Assembly (NCBI GenBank): GCA_905181715.1
Contig: CAJIYT010000010.1
Coordinates: 1 to 42,488 of the forward strand
Source of the DNA: an uncultured Candidatus Poseidoniales archaeon
Lineage (GTDB): Archaea > Thermoplasmatota > Poseidoniia > Poseidoniales > Poseidoniaceae
Direction of reading: 5' to 3'
Length of the DNA: 42,488 nucleotides
A program made the translations under genes and the position numbers. The notes beneath the pieces were generated by a model, which was given only the letters and a program-made list of their open reading frames with translations, was not told the origin of the DNA and did no database searches. Positions 30,386-38,604 of the stretch are shown here, one piece after another; position 1 is the stretch's first letter; each line of letters starts with the position of its first letter.

Positions 30386-32989
30386 GTGCAGAACGTGTTC
30401 TGCCCTTTTTGCACCTCTGAGGTTACTGCTGACACTATTCAGTGCCCCGAATGCGGCAGCGATCTCTCAGGAGTATTATCACTGATTAAAACAGTGGAAC
30501 CAGAACCGACTGGTGCTGAATCACAGATCAACGTTTCTCTTTCAGATACAGCAATCGCTGGCGACGTCAATATCGTGCAACAACTACAGGCAGATACAGA
30601 TGATATCGTTGAGAGATTAGTCGATCAACTCGACTGCTTCGACATCAATAAACCGGGCCTTTCAGTGCCTGAAGGCGGATTTTCCCGCGTTGATATCGAA
30701 GCAGCAATCCCTCTAGTGAGAGAGGACTCCAATATTCTCAAAGGAATGTCTTCACCCCACTTAGTACAATTTGGAAAATTGCTCGATTCGATGGGCTGGC
30801 CAGAAGTAGCCAAAAAAGTAGGTAAACACTTAATCGAGAGAGATGATGTCCAAGCTGAACCATTATGGTTGGCAAGAAGTCATCTCATACTAGCACGCTC
30901 ATCGGCTGAAACCTTTGATCCAGCAGCCTGTATTATCCATGCTGATAAAGCCGCAATAGCAGCAAAATCTGGCGACCTAAATGGCATTGAGGCATACGCT
31001 CTATATCTTTCAATAGACAAGCGTAAGGACTTGGCTAAGGATTCATCTAAACAAGGTGAGAGAATCAATGCAATACTGGAGTCCTCTGGTCCCGAACCCG
31101 GTGTTGCAGGGGCTTGGTGCCATCTGTCTTTGAGCCGTTATCTCGATGCAGTCAACCCAGATACAGCCGAGCATCACGAAGCAATGGGATTCCAACATGC
31201 TAGTAATAATAGTGACCTTGAAGCGATGGTAGCCACTTTATTGGCTACTGCTGAAAACCGCATTTGGACGATAAAAGATAATTTCTGGGGTAACGTAAAA
31301 GAGGAATCTGAACTAAATGGTCTCGCATCATATTCGATGCTAGTCGACCTAGGTAACTTTGTTCGCTCCGGCTCGGAACACCAACTATTGGCGGGAATCC
31401 GTACTTTGACACGCCATGCTAAAGGTCGAGGAATGGCCGAGATGCAGATTTTAGCATCGTTGGTCACAACAATTACCGATATCCAGGACCTAACCAGCAC
31501 TACCCCACATGGTTCACTAGATAGACAGAATCGAATAAAAACAATTCTCAATGATGAGAAGGTAAGTGAAGGACTTGACGAAATTCTGACAAGATCGTAT
31601 CAAGGATTTGATGATAGTTTGTTCTATCAATTCGCATTGATGGATATGACTGGGACTCAGTTGCCACGGATAGCGCGTGGTTATCTGGAGATGGAACGGG
31701 CCTACCCCAATGATTCAGTCAAAGCGATGGTTCTACTATACAAGGGTCTACATCATGCTGGCAATCCTGCTCAGGAAGTGATTGACAACGTAGCAGATTA
31801 CCTAAGAAGTTGTAAATTAGGCGGCGACGATGTAGCTTGGAAATTACTTTCAGAAATAGCGACTCATCATTCAGCCCGCATAGGCGAAGTGCCAGTGGAG
31901 CGAGGTCAATCAGACAACTTTTCTATATTGGAAGAAGAGCCTAAATTATCTAAAAAGAAACCGCTTTCAGCACTGATATTTTGGTTTTGTAGTTTGGTTT
32001 TTGTCGAAGAGATTTATTTTCTTATACGAGGTGATGAAAATAGTAATGTAAGATATCACCTTATGGCGAGGACTGCTAATTGGCACTCAAATTCTAGCCC
32101 AGGTTTTGATGATATAGAGTTGTTCTTTTCTTATATCTTCATAGGAATGATAGTGGTAAGTTGTTTATTCAGTTTATTTCTCTTTATGACAGGGAGTAAT
32201 CAAAGAAAAGTAATCGCTATTACAAATAGGAAGAAGGTTTCACTACTTTCATTATTGATCCTAATTTTGATAGTTCATCTTGCAATCATTGTAACATTTT
32301 TCGTAGATAGTGGCAGGTTCTGGTCCGAAGATAAAGACTTTGATGATTATATTGTCGCATTTTTAATTACTCCAATAGTTACTATTTTGCTTTACCTAGT
32401 TGCGAATTCCAATTGGGCTAATTCATGGAGTGGTGAATACGCTAACGTCTTTCATTTCCCGCGCTTAAATTTGACGATTGTTCTCGCTCTATACTGGATT
32501 GCTATGTTTGTTATTTTCACAGCGATTCATGCAGAGATAGTCCAACCGATCAGTGATTTTGAAGCAAGAGAAGATATCGATATTGCAGATTGTGTTTTCG
32601 ACAACAGAAATGATAGATTTGTTGAGTGCAATGGATTCGTCTTAGATGACAACCAAGTACGGAATGCTATGCTAACAGAAGCAGATTTCCTGTACAGTGT
32701 TAATTTGATGTTATTTTCGGGTCTAGCCGTCCCCCTCCTCTTTTCTGGATTCACCAAGAAAAGCCTCAAAGTCAGTGCTATTTCTATTCTGGCGGTATTT
32801 GCCATATTCATTGCAATGTTTAGTTTACCACAAAAATCAGAAATCGGCACAGAACTCTTACTATCATTTTTAGCAGTTCCCTTGTCATATTACGTTTGGA
32901 TGGCACCATGGCCTGTTGAAAAATTATCAGTCATTGAGGCACCTGTTTCAATTAACGCTTATCAACAAATTACAAGGGAGATGTCCTGA
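30386..32989 (+). CDS. Large protein with an N-terminal zinc ribbon, helical domain and eight TM helices
   Basis: This 867-residue protein starts at GTG 30386. C6-x2-C9...C20-x2-C23 (CPFCTSEV, CPECGSDL) is a zinc ribbon. Residues 75-500 are helical and repeat-like (AKKVGKHLIERDDVQAEPLW; SLSRYLDAVNPDTAEHHEAM), possibly TPR-related. The C-terminal third contains about eight hydrophobic helices near 530, 590, 630, 660, 705, 780, 805 and 835. No catalytic motif or named family was found. The next gene starts on the base after its stop (TGA-ATG), so the two are translationally coupled and probably work together. Base composition turns more AT-rich in the membrane part. Confidence 0.75.
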   Translation: MQNVFCPFCTSEVTADTIQCPECGSDLSGVLSLIKTVEPEPTGAESQINVSLSDTAIAGDVNIVQQLQADTDDIVERLVDQLDCFDINKPGLSVPEGGFSRVDIEAAIPLVREDSNILKGMSSPHLVQFGKLLDSMGWPEVAKKVGKHLIERDDVQAEPLWLARSHLILARSSAETFDPAACIIHADKAAIAAKSGDLNGIEAYALYLSIDKRKDLAKDSSKQGERINAILESSGPEPGVAGAWCHLSLSRYLDAVNPDTAEHHEAMGFQHASNNSDLEAMVATLLATAENRIWTIKDNFWGNVKEESELNGLASYSMLVDLGNFVRSGSEHQLLAGIRTLTRHAKGRGMAEMQILASLVTTITDIQDLTSTTPHGSLDRQNRIKTILNDEKVSEGLDEILTRSYQGFDDSLFYQFALMDMTGTQLPRIARGYLEMERAYPNDSVKAMVLLYKGLHHAGNPAQEVIDNVADYLRSCKLGGDDVAWKLLSEIATHHSARIGEVPVERGQSDNFSILEEEPKLSKKKPLSALIFWFCSLVFVEEIYFLIRGDENSNVRYHLMARTANWHSNSSPGFDDIELFFSYIFIGMIVVSCLFSLFLFMTGSNQRKVIAITNRKKVSLLSLLILILIVHLAIIVTFFVDSGRFWSEDKDFDDYIVAFLITPIVTILLYLVANSNWANSWSGEYANVFHFPRLNLTIVLALYWIAMFVIFTAIHAEIVQPISDFEAREDIDIADCVFDNRNDRFVECNGFVLDDNQVRNAMLTEADFLYSVNLMLFSGLAVPLLFSGFTKKSLKVSAISILAVFAIFIAMFSLPQKSEIGTELLLSFLAVPLSYYVWMAPWPVEKLSVIEAPVSINAYQQITREMS

Positions 32990-33733
32990 ATGGTTTATCA
33001 AGTTACGATGAAGCATGCGGCTGGTAAAGTCAGCCATGACCACATTCGCAATATTATCCGTCGCGCTCACCCTGATGGAGAAGAAATAGAGTTCAGTTAT
33101 ACCTCCGATGGAATTCAATATAGCTGCGGAGATTCAAAAGCAATGATCGATTATAGCTCCGATGAAATAATCGTCACGCCTGGGACTCCATTACTTAACC
33201 GAGTTTCTAGATTAACCGCACCATTTGTATTGCCAGCGATATTAATAGATCGCTGGAATAAGAAGAAGAACGCTAAAGCAATTGGCGTTGCATCAGTCGC
33301 TTGTATCGCTGGACTTGAGGCCGAACCGACCGGTAAAAGTGAGGATTTATTCGACCACATCAACGATGATGAGTGGACCTCAATACGCCATAAGATGGGT
33401 ATAGGGCGGGATTTCGATGTAAATGATCTTCTCGATGATTCGCCATTCGACCCGCTAGTTGAGAGTAGGAGTGCCCCGGTCAAGACTGGTTTCTTTGAGC
33501 AAGTTCCCGACGAGCATTGGTTACCACCGACATCGTGGCAAGGTGAAAAGGATGACTATGAGGTGGAATGGCTGAATTATCCTCCGCATTCAGTGCAATT
33601 CTTTATTCGAGCATCTGGTGATGAAAATTGGATGATGAGTGGTGCTCACCGCCAAGGTGAACCTCCCTCCATCGACCCTGAGGTCTATACCGATATGCTA
33701 AACTCAATTATCGATAATACGGTTCTCAGTTGA
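32990..33733 (+). CDS. Unknown soluble protein coupled to the zinc-ribbon/8-TM protein
   Basis: The product has 247 residues and starts on the base after the stop of the upstream gene. The first part, VYQVTMKHAAGKVSHDHIRN then IEFSYTSDGIQYSCGDSKAM, looks like a small alpha/beta domain. A hydrophobic stretch near residues 75-86 (APFVLPAILIDRW) is followed by a basic KKKNAK, perhaps membrane contact. The later part contains acidic and Pro-rich stretches (VPDEHWLPPTSWQGEKDDYE). No family was recognised. The gene pair is the only place where either protein is seen, so a joint role is inferred from coupling only. Confidence 0.6.
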   Translation: MVYQVTMKHAAGKVSHDHIRNIIRRAHPDGEEIEFSYTSDGIQYSCGDSKAMIDYSSDEIIVTPGTPLLNRVSRLTAPFVLPAILIDRWNKKKNAKAIGVASVACIAGLEAEPTGKSEDLFDHINDDEWTSIRHKMGIGRDFDVNDLLDDSPFDPLVESRSAPVKTGFFEQVPDEHWLPPTSWQGEKDDYEVEWLNYPPHSVQFFIRASGDENWMMSGAHRQGEPPSIDPEVYTDMLNSIIDNTVLS

Positions 33734-33768
33734 GCAAGGTAATTCAACTTCACGATGGTTTTGGCTAA

Positions 33769-36123
33769 TCAAATAAAGCCGTTAGCCATCGACTCTAGAA
33801 TACGGTCAGCAAGTACCCACAAAGCAAGTGGTACCATTGCCCAGCCTAATGCTCGTGCGAAGATATCTGCTCCTGAGCGACCAAACATCCGTGAAACCGG
33901 GCCGCCCCATGATGCTACAAATCTGATTATCAGAATAGCTAGGCCAAACATCAACATATGCATTAATAGCAAAAATGGCCCTTTTATCCAGCCGAATCCA
34001 CCTGTTAGGACTACCGCTCCGACACCTTGACTCAAACCTGCTGGGAAAGCGAAGAAGGTGAACCATCCAAGGTAAAAACCGAGTAGTAAGTCACGTTCAA
34101 CATCGTCTTTAGCGCGCCAATTTTGGAAATTCTCTGGATACAATGAATGCAGTAATCCTGCTACTTTACGGACTTCATACGGTGTTCCTCCTCTAGCAGA
34201 TCTAATAGCAGCAGTCAAAAACCATGAATAAAGAGCCATTTCAAGCCATTGTCGGAAATCCATATCTATCGGGATAAATACAATTAGAAGTGGAAGGATA
34301 TTTACCATCAAGTAGCCTAAACTACCGGCAAGAACAATGCTACCCCATAGGCTACCCGGTGGCAGTGGTTCCTCGGGCTTACTCCATCCCTGACGCGGTA
34401 GGGCTAGCAGTAACAGTGCTAATCCTGGGCCCCATATCAGTGAAAACACATCGACAATAGATTGCTGACCTCCATCAGAGACAGCGTCAACCGCAGTAAT
34501 GATCTCCTCTGTAGAACTCGTTCCATGACGGAAGTAACTGATATGCCCTGACCGGTCAATGATGATAACCGCATCTGAAACTCCGGTTGGAACTAATTGA
34601 GCGAATCTAGATTCACCGTCGTCCATCAATATGTCCCAATTACCATTCACTTCATCGTTAAGTGCAACGAGGTCATCCATACGTACATCTTCACCCGTGA
34701 CTATTTGGACGAAAGATGCTCTCTCATCTATTCGTTCGATAGCATCCCTGAATTCGTATATTTGGTCATAAGCGTTTATCGAAGCTGGAATCGAGATACC
34801 TATTACAACCGCTTCTTTTCCATCCATCAATTCATCAAGTGAAACCGAACCATTACCGTATTTATGGAGAATAAAATCAGGGACACGAGCGTCATCAGCA
34901 ATAATGACATCACCACCGAGATCTGGCATGTCTGACATCAATGGTAGCATCAAAAGAGCCATCACCAAGAGTGCGCCTATCAATGGAGTAGGAAGAGACA
35001 TTCCTACGCGTACACAATTGACTAAATATGCAACAATTGCCAAACTTCCAGCGATACCTAGCCAGACTCCGGCCGAAGCGATAGCCTCGTTTTCACCATC
35101 GACGTGGAAACGGACTAAGCCCTCAGCATGACATTCTAGATCGACGTGACTATCAACCGTCTGAATACAAATTTTGAGAATCATATCGCCAGCAGGTAAT
35201 ATTGCATCACCAGTCCATACCAAGGCCTCACGACCATTACTATCAGTACGGTTTAGCGGCTGTTGTTTGTTGAATTGTTGTTTGAGATAATCAGGGTCTC
35301 CTGTTGACATTTCACTGGGGGTCAATGGCCCCCAGATGGTGAACTCCATCGACCTGATATCCTCGATACCCCAAGGAAGTGTTGGAGTAAACTCTACTTG
35401 TGCGATACCACCTTCATCGACTCTAACCGAAAAGACTGGTTGGTAGATGACTCCTTCCATTATCACTCCACCTGAGCGAATACCGACTCCTCCCCATTCA
35501 ATAGTTATCGAGGCAAGACATTCATTGTGAACCGATAATCTAAGTCCCATAGTGTCGCCTTCTCTTGCGGCGTAATCCACTTGTAAGATCTGGGTTGATA
35601 GATTCAGTGCTCCTGGTTCTCCTGCTTTCCTAATCGTCCCTGAGGCCTCACCAGAGTAAACCACTTGTCCACCGATCAAAAACTCGGTATAGATGTTAAT
35701 CGGCTGGTTACTGAGAGCACAAGTCTGACTTGTCCCCGAGCTAATAGCAGCGGAGAAATAGGTCGAAATATTCAGGCTAGTATTGAAACCTTCAGAGAGA
35801 GGAGGGGTTTCTATATTGAATACCTCTACTGGTACAGCGGTGCGGAATGAGGTGAATTGGCCTGAATCCGGGGGGTTATTACGTACTAATTTTGCCTCCG
35901 AGTCATCCCCGCTAACGTAAAGACGGTTGTGGTTATTGACATCCCAATAGGTGAAGCCCGATTCATAGATATCTTGATTTTCACCAGCGGCACTATCCAG
36001 TACTGGAATGAGGCCTAGGGTTAGAACCGCTGTAGCGAAAACAGCAATCCAGCGCGGTCCCATAGGTAGCCGGATGGGCAAAGGGTTGATTACATCAACC
36101 CAAAACCGTCTAATGCGATTCAC
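33769..36123 (-). CDS. Polytopic membrane protein with an exported domain and a Cys-less redoxin-like domain
   Basis: This 784-residue protein starts at GTG 36123 (ATG 36063 would remove 20 residues). One N-terminal TM lies near 24-45, an extracytoplasmic beta-rich domain with a few Cys extends to about 345, and TMs lie near 352-370 and 380-398. A redoxin-like part covers about 410-560: VPDFILHKYGNGSVSLDEL, KEAVVIGISIPASINAYDQI, then SDAVIIIDRSGHISYFRHGT. In redoxins the second block carries CxxC or a peroxidatic Cys; here it is PASI (446-449). At least four more TMs follow (WGPGLALLLLALP, VLAGSLGYLMVNILPLLIVF, LLGFYLGWFTFFAFPAG, FLLLMHMLMFGLAILI). Function unknown; perhaps a sensor or adaptor. 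Confidence 0.7.
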   Translation of the reverse strand: MNRIRRFWVDVINPLPIRLPMGPRWIAVFATAVLTLGLIPVLDSAAGENQDIYESGFTYWDVNNHNRLYVSGDDSEAKLVRNNPPDSGQFTSFRTAVPVEVFNIETPPLSEGFNTSLNISTYFSAAISSGTSQTCALSNQPINIYTEFLIGGQVVYSGEASGTIRKAGEPGALNLSTQILQVDYAAREGDTMGLRLSVHNECLASITIEWGGVGIRSGGVIMEGVIYQPVFSVRVDEGGIAQVEFTPTLPWGIEDIRSMEFTIWGPLTPSEMSTGDPDYLKQQFNKQQPLNRTDSNGREALVWTGDAILPAGDMILKICIQTVDSHVDLECHAEGLVRFHVDGENEAIASAGVWLGIAGSLAIVAYLVNCVRVGMSLPTPLIGALLVMALLMLPLMSDMPDLGGDVIIADDARVPDFILHKYGNGSVSLDELMDGKEAVVIGISIPASINAYDQIYEFRDAIERIDERASFVQIVTGEDVRMDDLVALNDEVNGNWDILMDDGESRFAQLVPTGVSDAVIIIDRSGHISYFRHGTSSTEEIITAVDAVSDGGQQSIVDVFSLIWGPGLALLLLALPRQGWSKPEEPLPPGSLWGSIVLAGSLGYLMVNILPLLIVFIPIDMDFRQWLEMALYSWFLTAAIRSARGGTPYEVRKVAGLLHSLYPENFQNWRAKDDVERDLLLGFYLGWFTFFAFPAGLSQGVGAVVLTGGFGWIKGPFLLLMHMLMFGLAILIIRFVASWGGPVSRMFGRSGADIFARALGWAMVPLALWVLADRILESMANGFI

Positions 36124-36201
36124 TGAACAGTATGCTTTTACTGGCCTCTTGAGGAGCGATTATCAATGGAAATTATTACTTTAAGTGACCATTTGATTGA
36201 T

Positions 36202-36966
36202 TCACAACCAATTTAGTCCAAGGTAAAGATACATCATTGCTATTCCCCAAGTGATTGCTGCAGCATTGACGGTACCCTTAGTCATTAGGCCTCGGTTTTC
36301 TAATACAGCTCCAAGAAGACTGTCTACTTGACAGCCAAGCCAGCCAATAATTGCTACAACTGTTGCAAGAATCAAACCCTCTACTGCTCCTCCTCCAGAG
36401 AGAAGCCATGCGCATGTGGTTAGTGCTGCTATTGCCAATGATCCTACAGCAGCAGCTTTTTGCCCATTAGGAGAGAATCCACCGTTAAGTCCTGCTTCAC
36501 ATGGCTTCATGGTCGTGAGCATACGAACTCTATCATCGAGGCAGCCTATTTCGCTGGCGAAGGTATCAGCAGTAGCAACTGCTACTGCAGCAGAGAAGAG
36601 CCAAATGCCATTTTCCCAATCGGCATTCATAAACGAAAAGATAGCGGCGATCCCTGGTAATCCTCCATTAGCGATGACGTTGCCCCAACTACGATGTCCA
36701 TCTTTCGATTCGCACAAACCCTTTTCCGCTTTCTCATCGAATCTCCATTTAGTAACTTTATGTGAAGAGGCGAGGAATCCAAGTAATATTCCCAACCATG
36801 TCCAATGGCCAAGGAAACCGACAACCGAACCGAGGACAATAGCAGCGATAATCCCAGCTTTATCGAGGACATTATGACGAGATGAAATGATGACCAAGAC
36901 GATTAAGATCACTGAACAAGCGATGATATTCTCGATCTCGAGTCCCGGCGTCATCAGACCAGACAT
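36202..36966 (-). CDS. DUF92 family integral membrane protein
   Basis: The product has 254 residues from ATG 36966, which has GGTGGAGTG immediately upstream; TTG 36990 is weaker. Family blocks RSWGNVIANGG, FSAAVAVATADTFASEIG, NGGFSPNGQKAAAVGS, DSLLGAVLENRG and GTVNAAAI are clear. Plant VTE6 of this family phosphorylates phytyl phosphate, and relatives act on polyprenyl substrates; the archaeal members are uncharacterised. Six hydrophobic segments are visible. A polyprenyl-phosphate kinase role would suit an archaeon that handles isoprenoid lipids, but is inference. Confidence 0.88.
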   Translation of the reverse strand: MSGLMTPGLEIENIIACSVILIVLVIISSRHNVLDKAGIIAAIVLGSVVGFLGHWTWLGILLGFLASSHKVTKWRFDEKAEKGLCESKDGHRSWGNVIANGGLPGIAAIFSFMNADWENGIWLFSAAVAVATADTFASEIGCLDDRVRMLTTMKPCEAGLNGGFSPNGQKAAAVGSLAIAALTTCAWLLSGGGAVEGLILATVVAIIGWLGCQVDSLLGAVLENRGLMTKGTVNAAAITWGIAMMYLYLGLNWL

Positions 36967-37073
36967 CACTCCACCAGTTTGATACTGCAACTCTACAGAT
37001 ACTAGTTCTTTTTGGAAACTTACAGTAAAGAGACCTGCTTTGATAGCCTATCTGGTTGTGCCGACAAACCATT

Positions 37074-38468
37074 TCACCGTGGAGCAATATATTTGCCATC
37101 AGGGAGATGCTTTACACTTGCCAATATATGGCGGCCAACGAACCACAGCATGGATATCAATAACACAGTCCAGATTATTATGGCCAACAGGTTGGTCATA
37201 AGATCACTATCTCTGAATAAATAACTGACATACCATGAACTGCCATTCCATAACGAATGGGCTGTGATTGCCCATAATAATGCCAAGATCGGTGATTTTG
37301 GTAAAACCCAAGCCTTGTCTGCAGGGATGTCGAGCCAACGCTGAATTATTCCCCTGTCTTCTTGTTCACGCTTTGGTAGTGCTTGTCCACTACTGGCGTC
37401 AATTAACATCCAATTTGTGGTATCGGAATGCAGAGCGTTTTTTTCTCCATGCCGACTTTGCGATAATTGCCAACCGATAGCACAACCACTTATTCCAGTC
37501 CAAAAGGCATGACCTGGTATCGAGCCAATACCTCTGACTAAAGTGGTCATCCCATAGGTTATGGCAGCATATTCGCCACCGAATAATGAGGCGAGAATGT
37601 ACTGTAGGTTTTCGAGCATTGCAAAGCCTAGTCCGACTGAAAAACCAACTTGGAATCCACGGCGAGGGGAATCTATAATTCGATAGAGTGAAAGAACAAA
37701 TAGAGCTTTAAATATCTCTTCACCAACCGGTGCGCTCACAGCCAAAATAAGTAACTCTCCAATGCTATATGGGTCGAATGAATCGATTCCAACAAATGCT
37801 AAAAACTCTGGGAAGAGCAGTGAATTATTGATTATAGCAGGGAGTGTCGAAAGCATACCGGCGATCAACATCATCTCTGCTTGCCAGCGATTGGTATCGA
37901 GTTCAAGATATTCCATGCTAAATGACCACCAGGCATGAACCGGTATGCTAAATCCGATTAGCCATGCGGGTAGGGCGACGATAACTGCTAGCAATATAGC
38001 GTAAGGATGGTCGACCAGTAACATGGGTAAGAAGGCGCTCACTGAAATAAATAAAGTGACGAAAAACACTGCCCAAAGAGTTTGTGAAGGTGGCAATTCA
38101 AGTGGTGGTGAATCCTTGACCAAATGGTGAGCAAAGCGTGTCGGAACAGGGGTGGTAATCCTCCGACCACCTGGTATGTCATGGAATGAGATGCCACCGA
38201 CTGTTGGATTTGCAGTCAATATATGAGTGAGCCTTGGTCTGCGTATTCGAATGAATAGTACGATAAGTGGCAATGCGATAATCGAGGCGCCGATGATGAG
38301 AAAAGGTTCCATTGTCCAGAGACCAAAGGCAATCAAAGTGATGGCATTGGCGATGATGTAGGTCAGTAAAACTACACCGAGCATCCGCCAAATGGTAGCC
38401 CAAGGTGACGATTTACTAGCAATTACTAGGTTTGGCGGCGGCGCGGTCAGTGGAATTTGCGCCTGCAT
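37074..38468 (-). CDS. PrsW-family (CAAX-like) intramembrane metalloprotease homologue
   Basis: This 464-residue membrane protein carries the PrsW motifs: APVGEEIFKAL (E250, E251, K254), FAMLENLQYIL (E286, N287), GHAFWTGISG (H320) and HSLWNGSSW (H404), the presumed metal ligands and catalytic Glu. At least eight TM segments are visible, two of them near the N-terminus (GVVLLTYIIANAITLIAFGL; FLIIGASIIALPLIVLFIRI). B. subtilis PrsW cleaves the anti-sigma factor RsiW at site 1; an archaeal substrate cannot be named. A charged 55-residue insert lies between motifs H320 and H404 (about 338-393). A 107-base gap separates it from the DUF92 gene. Confidence 0.88.
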   Translation of the reverse strand: MQAQIPLTAPPPNLVIASKSSPWATIWRMLGVVLLTYIIANAITLIAFGLWTMEPFLIIGASIIALPLIVLFIRIRRPRLTHILTANPTVGGISFHDIPGGRRITTPVPTRFAHHLVKDSPPLELPPSQTLWAVFFVTLFISVSAFLPMLLVDHPYAILLAVIVALPAWLIGFSIPVHAWWSFSMEYLELDTNRWQAEMMLIAGMLSTLPAIINNSLLFPEFLAFVGIDSFDPYSIGELLILAVSAPVGEEIFKALFVLSLYRIIDSPRRGFQVGFSVGLGFAMLENLQYILASLFGGEYAAITYGMTTLVRGIGSIPGHAFWTGISGCAIGWQLSQSRHGEKNALHSDTTNWMLIDASSGQALPKREQEDRGIIQRWLDIPADKAWVLPKSPILALLWAITAHSLWNGSSWYVSYLFRDSDLMTNLLAIIIWTVLLISMLWFVGRHILASVKHLPDGKYIAPR

Positions 38469-38604
38469 ACGATAGCGAGCGCTGCCCCCCTCAATTTACT
38501 TGTGTCCCCGCTCAGTTCGCCCATCATCCGTCATTGACAAACAGAAGTCCGCATAGAATAGTCATCATCGCAGGGATTGTAGCGACGAGGACGATTGCTT
38601 TGAA
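38469..38604. other. Intergenic region upstream of the PrsW-family gene
   Basis: This 136-base region follows the P5C dehydrogenase gene and precedes the PrsW-family gene, both on the minus strand. Translated on the minus strand, a 14-residue hydrophobic frame (MMTILCGLLFVNDG) and a 25-residue frame appear; neither has support. A G-rich block (GAGGGGGGCAGC on the minus strand, about 38482-38493) lies about 15-25 bases before the start codon, farther than a normal ribosome binding site. No promoter is convincing. Confidence 0.35.

Noticed and set aside
33763..33787. GGCTAA / TTAGCC inverted repeat as a terminator at the 33.7 kb convergent junction
   Set aside because: Only a 6-bp stem with a 13-base loop, partly inside the coding end; too weak to annotate.
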